Below, piece after piece: positions 34,351 through 43,408 of a stretch of 64,000 nt of DNA. The DNA comes from Mycolicibacterium brisbanense (GTDB lineage Bacteria > Actinomycetota > Actinomycetes > Mycobacteriales > Mycobacteriaceae), in contig NZ_BCSX01000039.1 of the NCBI RefSeq assembly GCF_001570425.1, positions 124,001-188,000 of the forward strand, in the 5' to 3' direction. The translations under genes and the position numbers were made by a program. Under the pieces are notes generated by a model that was not told where the DNA came from, made no database searches, and worked only from the letters and a program-made list of their open reading frames with translations. Position 1 is the stretch's first letter. Each line of letters opens with the position of its first letter.

Positions 34351-34422
34351 GCACCGCGAGGGTGCGTGTCTGCTCCGCGACACGCCCGCGTGTCAGGCAG
34401 CAGACACGCACCCTCGCGGTGT
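34351..34422. terminator. Long bidirectional hairpin between convergent genes
   Basis: A perfect 23-bp inverted repeat (arms 34352-34374 and 34399-34421, core CGCGAGGGTGCGTGTC, plus an outer G-U pair) encloses a loop that itself contains GACACG/CGTGTC. It fills the 87-base gap between the PEBP gene and pyrD, which converge, so it should stop transcription from both sides. There is no U-run; it is far longer than a usual terminator stem. Confidence 0.7.
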
Positions 34423-34427
34423 GGTGG

Positions 34428-35492
34428 TCAGCGGGCGGCCGAGCCCACCGCGTCGGACAGTGATGCGAACCCGCCTGCGTGTAGGCGTTCGGCGATGCCG
34501 TCGTGAATCTGCTTGGCCCACAAACCGCCGCCATAGATGAACCCGGTGTAGCCCTGCAGCAGCGTGGCCCCGGAGGTGATCCGGTCCCAGGCGTCGTCGG
34601 CCGTCTCGATACCGCCCACGCTGATCAACACCAGCTTGTCGCCCACTCTGCGGTACAGCCGGCGCAGCACCTCAGCCGAACGCCGGGCCACCGGCGGCCC
34701 CGAGATGCCGCCCGCCCCGAGGTCGTCGACGCCGGGGGTGGCCAAGCCGTCACGCGAGATCGTGGTGTTGGTCGCGACGATTCCGGCGAGGCCCAATTCC
34801 ACTGCCAGGTCGGCGATTTCATCGATATCGGCATCGGAGAGGTCGGGCGCGATCTTGACCAGCACCGGCTTGGTGGTCTCTGCCTTGACTGCAGCCAGGA
34901 TCGGTCGCAGTGAGGCCACCGCCTGCAGGTCGCGCAGCCCGGGGGTGTTGGGGGAACTGACGTTGACCACCACGTAGGCGGCCAGGTTGCCCAGCAGTCG
35001 CGCGCTCCGCGCATAGTCCTCGACCGCGCGCTCGGCCGGGGTGACCTTGGTCTTGCCGATGTTCACCCCGATCGGCACTTCGGCAGCGTGCCGGGCCAAC
35101 CGCATCGCCAGTGCGCCGGCACCCGCGTTGTTGAAGCCCATGCGGTTGAGCAGTGCGCGGTCGTCGGGCAGGCGGAACAGGCGTGGCTGTGGATTGCCCG
35201 GTTGGGCGGCGGCGGTCACGGTGCCCACTTCGGCGTACCCGAAACCGAGCGCACCCCAGGTGGCCAGGCCGCGGCCGTCCTTGTCGAATCCGGCGGCCAG
35301 TCCCATCGGCCCGGGGAACCGCACCCCGAATACCGTGCTGGCCAGCACCGGGTCGGACGGCGCCAACCAGCGCGTCAGCGCCCGCCGAAACGCCGCCGGG
35401 CCCGATGCGATGCGCAACAGCGCGAACACCCAGACATGGATCCGTTCGGGCGGCACCAGGAACAGTGCCCGCCGCAGCGCGCTGTAGATCAC
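34428..35492 (-). CDS. pyrD: Dihydroorotate dehydrogenase (quinone), class 2
   Basis: The 354-aa FMN enzyme oxidises dihydroorotate to orotate in pyrimidine synthesis, passing electrons to quinone. Motifs: AAGFDKDG (near residue 70), GFNNAGA (near 125), NVSSPNTPGLR (near 185, with the class 2 catalytic Ser), KIAPDLSD and SVGGIETADDAWDRITSGA near the C-terminus. The N-terminal helices for membrane contact are present. The GTG start overlaps the stop of the preceding gene (GTGA). It is the last gene of a three-gene minus-strand operon. Confidence 0.95.
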   Translation of the reverse strand: MIYSALRRALFLVPPERIHVWVFALLRIASGPAAFRRALTRWLAPSDPVLASTVFGVRFPGPMGLAAGFDKDGRGLATWGALGFGYAEVGTVTAAAQPGNPQPRLFRLPDDRALLNRMGFNNAGAGALAMRLARHAAEVPIGVNIGKTKVTPAERAVEDYARSARLLGNLAAYVVVNVSSPNTPGLRDLQAVASLRPILAAVKAETTKPVLVKIAPDLSDADIDEIADLAVELGLAGIVATNTTISRDGLATPGVDDLGAGGISGPPVARRSAEVLRRLYRRVGDKLVLISVGGIETADDAWDRITSGATLLQGYTGFIYGGGLWAKQIHDGIAERLHAGGFASLSDAVGSAAR

Positions 35493-35755
35493 GGTGTCGG
35501 CTGGTCCGGGGTGCCCGGCGTGGTGGCGGCGGTCTTCCTGCGGCGCAACAGCACCCGTCGACTCCCGTCTGTATAGGCCCGCACCCGGGTGAGTTCCCAG
35601 CCGCGGTATTCCGCTTCGATGGACAGTCGGATGGATGCGCTGAGCCTGGTCACGTCGGGTGGCAGCCGCAGCGGCACCCACTCGTACTCGTCGGAGAGCC
35701 CCTCGGCGTCCCACCCCGCCGGCATTCGGCCGCGTTGTATCGATGTCATGGTCAT
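35489..35755 (-). CDS. DUF5703-like small protein
   Basis: The 88-aa protein (GWDAEGLSDEYEWVPLRLPPDVTRLSASIRLSIEAEYRGWELTRVRAYTDGSRRVLLRRR) is a conserved mycobacterial type. It overlaps both neighbours by four bases (ATGA before, GTGA after), so it is translated with pyrD and the lipoprotein. No catalytic motif is visible. An ATG two codons on is also possible. Confidence 0.8.
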   Translation of the reverse strand: MTMTSIQRGRMPAGWDAEGLSDEYEWVPLRLPPDVTRLSASIRLSIEAEYRGWELTRVRAYTDGSRRVLLRRRKTAATTPGTPDQPTP

Positions 35756-36774
35756 CCCCCCGCGCGCGGGATCACCTGCACGCCCGCTCCCGAGCCGGAC
35801 ACCACATACAGCGTGCCGGACTTGTCGTCATAGGCCAGGGAGTTGGGTTGCTGCACGGTTCGATAACGCACCTTTTCGACGGGAATGCCGGTGTCAAGAT
35901 CGTAACCAATGACAGTGTTGTCGGCGGTCTGTGACACCCAGGCCAGCCGTGATGTGCCGACCAGCCCGTACGGCGCGGCCCGCACCGGGTAGCGCTGACG
36001 CATGATCAGCGGGTCGGTACCGAACACCAGCAGTTCGTCGCCGCGGGTGTCGGCGACCAGGACCCGGCCGTGGGGATCGACGGCCATGGTGGTGGCGCCG
36101 TCGCCGGCTCGCAGCGCCTGCTCGGCCTTGGTGCCAGTGACGTCGACCTCGGTGACCGAGGTCTGGCCGCGGTCCAACACCACCGTGGTATTCCCCTGGG
36201 TGGCAAGCTCATCCACCCGAGCGAAGATCTTCAGTTTGGCGCCGACGGTGTCGGGGGAACTCAGGGTGTAGACCGCGCCGTCGGCGCTGCCGAGTACCGC
36301 TTTGCCGTCCGCCCGCAACGCGATCGCGGTGAAATCGGTGTCCTGCTCGCCGGCGACGGTGACTTTGGTCGCCTTGCCCGCCGCGATGTCGACGCGGAAG
36401 TACCCGCCCCGCGTCGCGAGGAGGATCCCGCCGTGGCCGTCGGCAGCCATCGTCGATGCCGTCGCGGGGAGCAGGACAGTGCGCGGCGGCTGGGTCCCCG
36501 CCACGAGAGTGACCATCGACTGCCCGTCGGGCCCGGGCCCGAGGACGGCCAGGATGGCCGTTGCTGGATCGAACACCGCGGACTGTGCACGGCCGCCGAC
36601 CGGGCGGACTTCGCCGTCGGGGGCGCCCGTGACCGGTGGCGAAACCGCGGCCTGGGCGGGTTCGATGGTCGGTGGCGGAGCATCGGCCGGGTTTGACGAA
36701 CAACCCGGCGCGAGCAGCAGTGCCAGTGCTGCCACGCCAGCACGAATCGGCTGACCTGCAGGGATTAGGCGCAA
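35752..36774 (-). CDS. lppL: Lipoprotein with beta-propeller-like repeats (LppL-like)
   Basis: The 340-aa protein has a signal peptide ending in the lipobox LLLAPGC (Cys about residue 25), a Pro/Ala-rich linker and then repeated beta-strand units with GHGGILLATRGG, DPHGRVLVADTRGDELLVFGTD and LAYDDKSGTLYVVSGSG, as in an NHL/YncE-like propeller. It would sit on the outer face of the membrane. The start is uncertain: TTG 36774 gives a short signal peptide; no ATG/GTG fits in frame close by. Position before pyrD matches lppL (Rv2138). Confidence 0.75.
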   Translation of the reverse strand: MRLIPAGQPIRAGVAALALLLAPGCSSNPADAPPPTIEPAQAAVSPPVTGAPDGEVRPVGGRAQSAVFDPATAILAVLGPGPDGQSMVTLVAGTQPPRTVLLPATASTMAADGHGGILLATRGGYFRVDIAAGKATKVTVAGEQDTDFTAIALRADGKAVLGSADGAVYTLSSPDTVGAKLKIFARVDELATQGNTTVVLDRGQTSVTEVDVTGTKAEQALRAGDGATTMAVDPHGRVLVADTRGDELLVFGTDPLIMRQRYPVRAAPYGLVGTSRLAWVSQTADNTVIGYDLDTGIPVEKVRYRTVQQPNSLAYDDKSGTLYVVSGSGAGVQVIPRAGG

Positions 36775-36876
36775 CGGATGGCTCTCGTTCGGGGCGGATG
36801 GTTGACCGACCAGTCTATGCACCACCGCAGCGGGCGATTGGACGCGTCTCGCGCACGTGCTTGCATAAGCAAGAGT

Positions 36877-37200
36877 ATGGTGCGAAGCATGACCCTCGCC
36901 GCAGACCGGGAACCGGGGTACCAGGAGTTTGCTATCGAGGACATTTCCACGGGTGTCCACGCCAGTGGATTTGGCCAGGTCGGTGACGGCCGTACCTTCT
37001 CCTTCCACATCGAACGCGGGCAGCTGATCATCGAGGTGTACCGGCCGCGCTTGTCCGGGCCGGTGCCCGCTGAAGAAGACGTGGTGGCGCTCGCCAGCCG
37101 CAAGCTGACCGACATCGATCTGACCGACGAGCGCAGCCTGTCGGCGACGGTGCGCGACGCGGTCGCCGACGCGCAGCCGGTACCGCGACTGGGGCGCTGA
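36877..37200 (+). CDS. Conserved mycobacterial protein, Rv2137c-like
   Basis: The 107-aa protein (ATG 36877; ATG 36889 is an alternative) contains YQEFAIEDISTGVHASGFGQVGDGRTFSFHIERGQLIIEVYRPRL. It has no membrane segment and no recognised domain. It is divergent from lppL and 45 bases before uppP. Function unknown. Confidence 0.75.
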   Translation: MVRSMTLAADREPGYQEFAIEDISTGVHASGFGQVGDGRTFSFHIERGQLIIEVYRPRLSGPVPAEEDVVALASRKLTDIDLTDERSLSATVRDAVADAQPVPRLGR

Positions 37201-37245
37201 CCGAACCCCCACGGTACGGTCGTCGTCGTGATTGACGTGCCGGCG

Positions 37246-38076
37246 ATGTCGTGGCTGCAAGTTGTCGTGCTGTCGATTGTGCAGGGGCTCACCGAGTTTC
37301 TTCCGGTCTCATCGTCCGGGCACCTCGCGATCACGTCACGACTGTTCTTCCATGACGACGCAGGAGCCTCGTTCACCGCGGTCACCCAACTCGGTACCGA
37401 ACTGGCGGTGCTGGTCTATTTCGCGCGGGACATCTGGCGGATCGTCAAGTCCTGGTTCAACGGGCTGTTCGTCGCCGCGCACCGGGACGCCGACTACCGC
37501 CTCGGCTGGTTCGTCATCATCGGCAGCATCCCGATCGGCGTGTTCGGGTTGCTGTTCAAGGAGGAGATCCGCACCGGCGCACGCAATCTCTGGCTCGTCG
37601 CGTCGGCACTGATCGTGTTTTCGGCGGTGATCGCCGCGGCTGAGTATTTCGGTAAGCAGACACGCCAGGTGGAGCAGCTCACCTGGCGGGACAGCGTGGT
37701 GGTCGGCCTGGCGCAGTGCCTTGCGCTGGTGCCGGGCGTGTCGCGATCGGGGGCGACGATCAGCGCGGGACTGTTTCTCGGGCTGGACCGCGAACTGGCG
37801 GCCCGGTTCGGATTTCTGCTGGCCATCCCCGCGGTGTTCGCGTCGGGGCTGTTCTCGTTGCCCGACGCGTTTCATCCGGTCGGCGAGGGCATGAGCGCCA
37901 GCGGTCCGCAACTGCTGGTGGCGACGGTCATCGCCTTCGTCGTCGGCTTCGCCGCCATCGCCTGGTTCCTGAAATTCCTCGTGTCCCACAGCATGTACTG
38001 GTTCGTCGGTTACCGCGTGGTGGCCGGCGCGGTGGTGCTCGTGCTGCTGGGTACCGGGGTACTGGCGGCCCAATGA
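37246..38076 (+). CDS. uppP: Undecaprenyl-diphosphatase
   Basis: The 276-aa membrane protein (BacA/UppP family) dephosphorylates undecaprenyl (here decaprenyl) pyrophosphate to recycle the lipid carrier for wall synthesis. Motifs: QGLTEFLPVSSSGHL (residues about 13-27) with the catalytic Glu, and PGVSRSGATI (near 165). About seven or eight membrane helices are seen. ATG 37246 matches the M. tuberculosis N-terminus (MSWWQV...); GTG 37228 would add six residues. Confidence 0.95.
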   Translation: MSWLQVVVLSIVQGLTEFLPVSSSGHLAITSRLFFHDDAGASFTAVTQLGTELAVLVYFARDIWRIVKSWFNGLFVAAHRDADYRLGWFVIIGSIPIGVFGLLFKEEIRTGARNLWLVASALIVFSAVIAAAEYFGKQTRQVEQLTWRDSVVVGLAQCLALVPGVSRSGATISAGLFLGLDRELAARFGFLLAIPAVFASGLFSLPDAFHPVGEGMSASGPQLLVATVIAFVVGFAAIAWFLKFLVSHSMYWFVGYRVVAGAVVLVLLGTGVLAAQ

Positions 38077-38101
38077 TCAAGTGCATGCGCGAGGAGCTGA
38101 T

Positions 38102-38773
38102 ATGACCGTCATCCTGCTGCGGCACGGGCGCTCGACGTCGAACACTGCCCAGACGCTCGCGGGCCGGTCGGAAGGCGTCGACCTCGACGAGCGTGGCGTC
38201 GAACAGGCCGAGGCCGTCGTCGGCCGGGTAGGTGAGCTGCCGGTGCGGGCGATCGTCCGGTCGCCGTTGCTGCGCTGCGAGCGGACGGTGCAGCCGCTGG
38301 CCGCTGCTCTCGGCGTCGAGCCGATCGTCGACGAACGACTGACCGAGGTCGACTACGGCGCGTGGACCGGCCGCAAGATCGGCGAGCTGGTGAAAGAACC
38401 CCTGTGGGGCGTCGTGCAGCAACAGCCCAGCGCCGCGGTGTTCCCCGACGGGGAGGGGTTGGCGCAGGTCCAGGCCCGCGCGGTGGCCGCGATCCGGGAA
38501 CGCGACCGTGAGCTGGCCGCCGAGCATGGCGGCGACGCGCTGTGGGTGGCATGCACCCACGGCGACGTGATCAAGGCGATCCTTGCCGATGCGCTCGGCG
38601 TGCACCTCGACGGCTTTCAGCGCATCACCGCCGATCCGGCGTCCATGAGCGTGATCCGCTACACCGACATGCGCCCATTTGTCGTGCACATCAACCACAC
38701 CGGTCCGCAGCTGAGCGCTGGGCTGGCTGCCAAACCTGCCACCGATGCGGTGGTCGGCGGGTCCACTGACTGA
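38102..38773 (+). CDS. Histidine phosphatase superfamily protein, Rv2135c-like
   Basis: The 223-aa protein has the phosphohistidine motif LLRHGRSTSN (His8), a second Arg in RSPLLRCERT and the C-terminal catalytic His in VACTHGDVIKA (near residue 152). The family removes phosphates from small molecules; a mutase role is less likely. A GAGGAGC ribosome site lies upstream of ATG 38102. Same order as in M. tuberculosis. Confidence 0.92.
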   Translation: MTVILLRHGRSTSNTAQTLAGRSEGVDLDERGVEQAEAVVGRVGELPVRAIVRSPLLRCERTVQPLAAALGVEPIVDERLTEVDYGAWTGRKIGELVKEPLWGVVQQQPSAAVFPDGEGLAQVQARAVAAIRERDRELAAEHGGDALWVACTHGDVIKAILADALGVHLDGFQRITADPASMSVIRYTDMRPFVVHINHTGPQLSAGLAAKPATDAVVGGSTD

Positions 38774-38808
38774 CCGTTGGTGCTCCAACCGGTATTTTGG
38801 AAGGTGCC

Positions 38809-39396
38809 ATGGCCCGCGCAATTCACGTCTTCCGCACTCCCGACCGCTTCGTGGCCGGGACCGTCGGTCAACCCGGTAATCGGACCTTCTACCTGCAGGC
38901 TGTCCACGACAGCCGGGTGATCTCGGTGGTGCTGGAGAAGCAGCAGGTCGCGGTGCTGGCCGAACGCATCGGGGCCCTGCTGCTGGAGATCAACCGTCGC
39001 TTCGGCACCCCCATCCCGCCCGATACCGGCGAAGTGGCCGACCTGCGGCCGCTCATCACGCCCGTGGACGCGGAGTTCCGCGTCGGCACCATGGGCCTGG
39101 GCTGGGACTCCGAAGCGCAGACGGTGGTGGTGGAACTGCTGGCGGTCTCCGATGCCGAGTTCGATGCATCGGTGGTGCTCGACGATGCCGAGGAGGGCCC
39201 CGACGCGGTGCGGGTGTTCTTGACGCCCGAGTCGGCGAGGGAGTTCGCGACGCGGTCCAACCGGGTCATCTCTGCCGGCCGGCCGCCGTGCCCGCTGTGT
39301 GACGAGCCGCTGGACCCCGACGGCCACATCTGCGTACGTACCAACGGCTACCGGCGCGGTGCCATCGCCGGAACCGACGATGACGCCGAGGGCTGA
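38809..39396 (+). CDS. DUF3090 family protein, Rv2134c-like
   Basis: The 195-aa protein ends in a zinc-type motif CPLCDEPLDPDGHIC (two Cys pairs, near residue 163-177). Its N-terminus FRTPDRFVAGTVGQPGNRTFYLQA is typical of DUF3090. Function unknown. It overlaps the next gene by 17 bases, and the two families travel together in actinobacteria, so they probably act together. Confidence 0.9.
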   Translation: MARAIHVFRTPDRFVAGTVGQPGNRTFYLQAVHDSRVISVVLEKQQVAVLAERIGALLLEINRRFGTPIPPDTGEVADLRPLITPVDAEFRVGTMGLGWDSEAQTVVVELLAVSDAEFDASVVLDDAEEGPDAVRVFLTPESAREFATRSNRVISAGRPPCPLCDEPLDPDGHICVRTNGYRRGAIAGTDDDAEG

Positions 39397-40216
39397 CGGC
39401 GAGCCGGACTCCTTTGACCTCGATGAGGCGTTGGCGGGCGGCGAACTCACGGTCATCGGTCGGATCCGTTCGGCGAGCAACGCCACCTTCCTGTGCGAGG
39501 CGCAACTGCGGGACGCTGTGGTCCACTGCGTGTACAAACCGGTGCGTGGCGAGGCCCCGCTGTGGGATTTCCCCGACGGCACACTCGCAGGCCGCGAGGT
39601 GGCCGCGTATCTGGTGTCGGTGGCGCTGGGGTGGAACATCGTGCCCCAGACCATCATTCGTGATGGACCTGCAGGCATCGGGATGGTGCAGCGCTGGGTG
39701 GACCAGCCAGGGGACGACGACGGCGAAGTCCCCGAGGCCGCGCTCGATCTCGTCGATCTGGTGCCCGCGGGCCGTGTGCCACCCGGATACATGCCGATCT
39801 TGCAGGCCTACGACTACGCCGGCGACGAGGTGACACTCGTGCACGCCGACGACCCCCGGCTGTATCGCATGGCGGTCTTCGATGTGCTGATCAACAATGC
39901 CGACCGTAAAGGTGGGCACATCCTGGCCGGCGTCGATGGAAAGGTCTACGGCGTCGACCACGGTGTCAGCCTGCACCACGAGGACAAGCTGCGCACCGTG
40001 CTGTGGGGCTGGGCGGGCAAGCCCGTGGACGACGACACGCTGGCCGCGGTGGCGACCTTGCGAGACCGGCTGGCCGGCGGCCTGGCCGAACAACTGTGCG
40101 ACCACATCACCGACCGCGAAGTTTCCGCACTGCGCGCCAGAGTTGCTGGGCTGCTGGACAATCCGGTGATGCCGACGCCGGACCGGCGCAGGCCGATCCC
40201 GTGGCCGGCGTTCTAG
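39380..40216 (+). CDS. SCO1664-family protein, Rv2133c-like
   Basis: The 278-aa protein resembles a distant kinase-like fold: LYRMAVFDVLINNADRKGGHIL (near residue 165; catalytic-loop-like D...N.DR) and VYGVDHGVSLH (DHG in place of DFG). An early Lys in VHCVYKPVRGEAPLWDF could bind nucleotide. It overlaps the DUF3090 gene. The substrate is unknown; kinase activity is inference. Confidence 0.88.
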   Translation: MTPRADGEPDSFDLDEALAGGELTVIGRIRSASNATFLCEAQLRDAVVHCVYKPVRGEAPLWDFPDGTLAGREVAAYLVSVALGWNIVPQTIIRDGPAGIGMVQRWVDQPGDDDGEVPEAALDLVDLVPAGRVPPGYMPILQAYDYAGDEVTLVHADDPRLYRMAVFDVLINNADRKGGHILAGVDGKVYGVDHGVSLHHEDKLRTVLWGWAGKPVDDDTLAAVATLRDRLAGGLAEQLCDHITDREVSALRARVAGLLDNPVMPTPDRRRPIPWPAF

Positions 40217-40386
40217 GGGCTCCGTTGAGCGACGGCCCCGGCGCGTCGGCCTGAATTCGGGTAGCCGGTTACTCTGCCCGCCCGCGCAACGCGAGCACAG
40301 ACTCAGGCTATGGAACAGATCTTCGCCCGTCGGGTCGTGCGGCGACCGCTGACGTGCCGGCGCGGCGCGGCGGAAGGACGGCAACG

Positions 40387-41304
40387 ATGCAGCTGATGTT
40401 TGTCATGCCCCACACCATGGAACTTGCGGCGTTGACCCAGCCCTGGGAGCTCACCGTTTCGGGGGCTGACCAGACCTGGATGGCCAAGCGGGCCGAGGAG
40501 CTCGGATACTCGCTGCTCGCCGTCCCGGAGCATTTCGTCGTGCCGCGCACGCACGTCGAACTCACCGGACCGCACTACTTCCATTCCACGGTCGCCCAGG
40601 CGTATCTCGCAGGTGCGACGCGGAGTATCCGGCTGAACACCTGCGCCACGCTCTTGCCCGTGCAACACCCCATCGTCATGGCCAAGGCGTTGGCGACTGC
40701 GGACTGGATGAGTGGCGGACGTATCGGCGTGACATTCGGCATCGGCTGGGATGCAGAGGAATTCCGCATGCTCGGGGTGCCGTTTCACGAACGGGGGCGG
40801 ATGGCCGACGAGTACCTCGCCGCCATCATCGAACTGTGGACCAGCGAGTCGCCGAGCTTCGAAGGCAAGTATGTGTCGTTCGACAATGTCGCGTTCCAGC
40901 CCAAGCCCGTGCAGCGTCCGCACATCCCCATCTGGATCGGGGGTGACGCCGACCGGGCGCTCGAACGGGCGGCCAGGTTCAGTTGCGGTTGGATGCCATT
41001 CCTCACCCAACCCGATGACTTTCCGGCGAGAATCGACTTCATCAAATCCCAGCCGACCTATGACGGTCGTCCGTTCGAAGTGGTGTACGGCCTGGGCACC
41101 TCGCTGATCGGCGAAGGCCATGTGGTCAACGACGATCCGACCCAGCGTCCGGGCATGAGTGCGGGCGAGATCATCGACAAGCTGGGGCGGTTCGGTGAAC
41201 TGGGGGTGACGACGAGCAGTGTGCCGATACCACCGGTGCAAGACGCAAGCGCGTACCTGGATTACGCGCAGTGGGTCATCGAGGAGATCGCGCCCGCTGT
41301 CTAA
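40387..41304 (+). CDS. LLM-class F420-dependent oxidoreductase
   Basis: The 305-aa luciferase-like TIM barrel shows EELGYSLLAVPEHF, TCATLLPVQHPIVMAKALATADWMSGGRIGVTFGIGWDAEEF and PHIPIWIGG, the pattern of mycobacterial F420-dependent enzymes. Mycobacteria use many of these for redox reactions with F420H2; substrate unknown. A 170-base gap precedes it, so it has its own promoter. Confidence 0.88.
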   Translation: MQLMFVMPHTMELAALTQPWELTVSGADQTWMAKRAEELGYSLLAVPEHFVVPRTHVELTGPHYFHSTVAQAYLAGATRSIRLNTCATLLPVQHPIVMAKALATADWMSGGRIGVTFGIGWDAEEFRMLGVPFHERGRMADEYLAAIIELWTSESPSFEGKYVSFDNVAFQPKPVQRPHIPIWIGGDADRALERAARFSCGWMPFLTQPDDFPARIDFIKSQPTYDGRPFEVVYGLGTSLIGEGHVVNDDPTQRPGMSAGEIIDKLGRFGELGVTTSSVPIPPVQDASAYLDYAQWVIEEIAPAV

Positions 41305-41326
41305 CGTCGTCGGACCATACGCGAAA

Positions 41327-42004
41327 TCACTGGCCGGGCAGCGGCTTACGCCATTCGCGGACGTTGACCTCGATACGGTCGTGCCTGGACCCGGACCACG
41401 TGGTCGCCAGCCCATAGTGGTTGGCCAACAAGACGATTCGCTCACCGAGCAGGGTCTCGGTGCGGTCGGTCATCTCTTCGGCCGCCGATGTGTCACCGGC
41501 CGCAGCGGCGCGCATCAGTGCCTGCGGTAACGCCGGGTGCGGGCGAAAGGCGCTGTAGCCCAAGTAGAGCACGGGGTCGGGATCGCCGAGCCGGACGGCG
41601 TCCTGCTCGTGGAAGAAGGTGTACGCCCACTCGCGGAAGCGATACCAGTCGTTCGGATCGGGGTTGGGTGTCCGTTCGTCGTCGATGTCGTGCGTCGCGC
41701 ATGTGGTGCAGCACGAAAAGCACATCCGGGCCAGGATGCCTTCCGACTCCAACTGGGTGAACAGGTACTGCAGCCGCCCGTAGTCGCCGGTGTCCTGCCA
41801 CGCCGCCTGTTCGGAAAGCCTTTGGCCCCACATCGATTGCAGCAGCGCCGTGGCCTCCTCGGGCGTCACCACCCCGGAATCGTCCACCCACGCCGTCACC
41901 CAGTCGAGCAGCTCGTCGAACTCCCAGAAGCCCGCGACCAACCGCGTGCGGATGAAACCGCTGAGCTCGTCGAGATCGCCGGTGTCCCAGTCGAGGATTC
42001 GCAT
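41327..42004 (-). CDS. DUF6891-like protein
   Basis: The 225-aa protein has a Cys cluster MCFSCCTTCATHDIDDE (near residue 92), which may bind metal, and a conserved region YLGYSAFRPHPALPQALMRAA. N-terminal residues (LSGFIRTRLVAGFWEFDELLDWV) are helical. No signal peptide. Convergent with the LLM gene, and six bases after the DUF2628 gene on the same strand. Function unknown. Confidence 0.75.
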   Translation of the reverse strand: MRILDWDTGDLDELSGFIRTRLVAGFWEFDELLDWVTAWVDDSGVVTPEEATALLQSMWGQRLSEQAAWQDTGDYGRLQYLFTQLESEGILARMCFSCCTTCATHDIDDERTPNPDPNDWYRFREWAYTFFHEQDAVRLGDPDPVLYLGYSAFRPHPALPQALMRAAAAGDTSAAEEMTDRTETLLGERIVLLANHYGLATTWSGSRHDRIEVNVREWRKPLPGQ

Positions 42005-42010
42005 CGCCGG

Positions 42011-42418
42011 CTACCGCTTCCGGCCGAAACCCTCGAAGAGATTCCACGACTGGCTACCTCTGGTCACATGCAGGTAGTACGCGTAGTTGGCGGTGCTCAT
42101 CGCGACCGAGGCCACGGCTATGCCTGCGGCGCGGCCGACGCTGTCGGGCACGTCGAGTACCACGAGCACCACCGAAAGGGCCATCGCAAGGCCGAACAGG
42201 GTAAGGCCCTTGCGCCACATGCCTTTGACGAAGAAGTAGATGGGGCCGAAGAAGAAGGCCGGAAAGTTCGAGCCGATGCGGAACTTGGTGCCGAACGGCA
42301 GTGACCGGTAGGCCGCCTTGGATTCCGGCGATGAGTTGGGCAGGCCGTAGACATTGAAGAAGTCGAATCGCCTTTGCCAGGCGGGGGACAGGGTCATGCT
42401 CGGGGTTTGCTCGGTCAC
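42011..42418 (-). CDS. DUF2628 membrane protein
   Basis: The 135-aa protein has a cytosolic N-terminus (AWQRRFDFFNVYG) and a hydrophobic block of two or three helices: FPAFFFGPIYFFVKGMWRKGLTLFGLAMALSVVLVVLDV and AAGIAVASVAMSTANYAYYLHV. This is the DUF2628 pattern. The start is GTG 42418 or ATG 42397. It is divergent from cysQ. Confidence 0.8.
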   Translation of the reverse strand: MTEQTPSMTLSPAWQRRFDFFNVYGLPNSSPESKAAYRSLPFGTKFRIGSNFPAFFFGPIYFFVKGMWRKGLTLFGLAMALSVVLVVLDVPDSVGRAAGIAVASVAMSTANYAYYLHVTRGSQSWNLFEGFGRKR

Positions 42419-42528
42419 CCGATGAATCCTAATGGTGCCGGCGGCCCGGCTTCGCCACGCGATCGGCGCAACCACCACGGCCCAACCCCGATTCGAGGTC
42501 CGTCCCGCGCACCAGTCAAACTGACTGG

Positions 42529-43287
42529 ATGCACTCGACCGATGCCGACCTGGCCGCTGCCGTGGCCCAGGAGGCCGGCGAGTTGTTGCTGGCCGTGCGT
42601 GAGGAGATCGGTTTCTACGACCCGTACTACCTGGGCGACGAGGGCGATCTGCGCTCCAACGCCCTGATCCTGGACCGGCTCGCCGCGGCCCGGCCCCAGG
42701 ACGCGGTGCTCAGCGAAGAAGCTGTCGACGATTTGGCGCGGGTCGATGCCGACCGCGTGTGGATCGTCGATCCCGTCGACGGCACGCGCGAGTATTCGCT
42801 TCCGGGTCGTGAGGATTGGGCCGTGCACATCGCGCTGTGGCAGCGCCACCGAGCGGGCGGTCCTGGGCTGACCGACGCGGTGGTGGCGTTGCCGGCCCGC
42901 GGCGAGGTGTACCGCAGCGACACCGTGCAGCCCCCGCCGCCGCGCCGGGACGGCCCGATCCGGATCACCGCCAGTACCAACCGGCCGCCGCCGGTGCTGT
43001 GGCGGATGCGCGAGCGGCTGGACTTCGAGCTGGTGCGGATCGGTTCTGCCGGGGCCAAGGCGATGGCTGTGGTCCGTGGCGATGTCGACGCCTACATCCA
43101 CGCCGGCGGGCAGTGGGAATGGGATTCGGCCGCCCCGGCCGGTGTGGTGCTGGCAGCCGGGCTGCACGCGTCCCGGCTGGACGGGTCCACGCTGGTCTAC
43201 AACCGCGCCGACCCCTACCTGCCGGATTTCGTGATGTGCCGCCAGGAGCTGGCCCCGATCCTGCTCGAGGCGATCGGCGCGGCGTGA
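42529..43287 (+). CDS. cysQ: 3'-phosphoadenosine 5'-phosphate phosphatase
   Basis: The 252-aa inositol-monophosphatase-like enzyme recycles PAP from sulfate assimilation. Metal motifs are LSEEAVDD (near residue 63), WIVDPVDGTREYS (near 82) and WEWDSAAPAGVV (near 200). Position before mshC is as in M. tuberculosis (Rv2131c, CysQ). It is also able to act on fructose-1,6-bisphosphate or inositol phosphate in that species. Confidence 0.93.
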   Translation: MHSTDADLAAAVAQEAGELLLAVREEIGFYDPYYLGDEGDLRSNALILDRLAAARPQDAVLSEEAVDDLARVDADRVWIVDPVDGTREYSLPGREDWAVHIALWQRHRAGGPGLTDAVVALPARGEVYRSDTVQPPPPRRDGPIRITASTNRPPPVLWRMRERLDFELVRIGSAGAKAMAVVRGDVDAYIHAGGQWEWDSAAPAGVVLAAGLHASRLDGSTLVYNRADPYLPDFVMCRQELAPILLEAIGAA

Positions 43288-43408
43288 TCGAAAAGGCGGG
43301 AATGGATCTGCGTTCGGCGTTGTCTGTCTGGTGTGAACCGAGGCTGTCTTCGGTGACCCGACCGACCGGGGGAGACCCGTGCTGACCGAGCACCCTAAAG
43401 TCGAAGCC

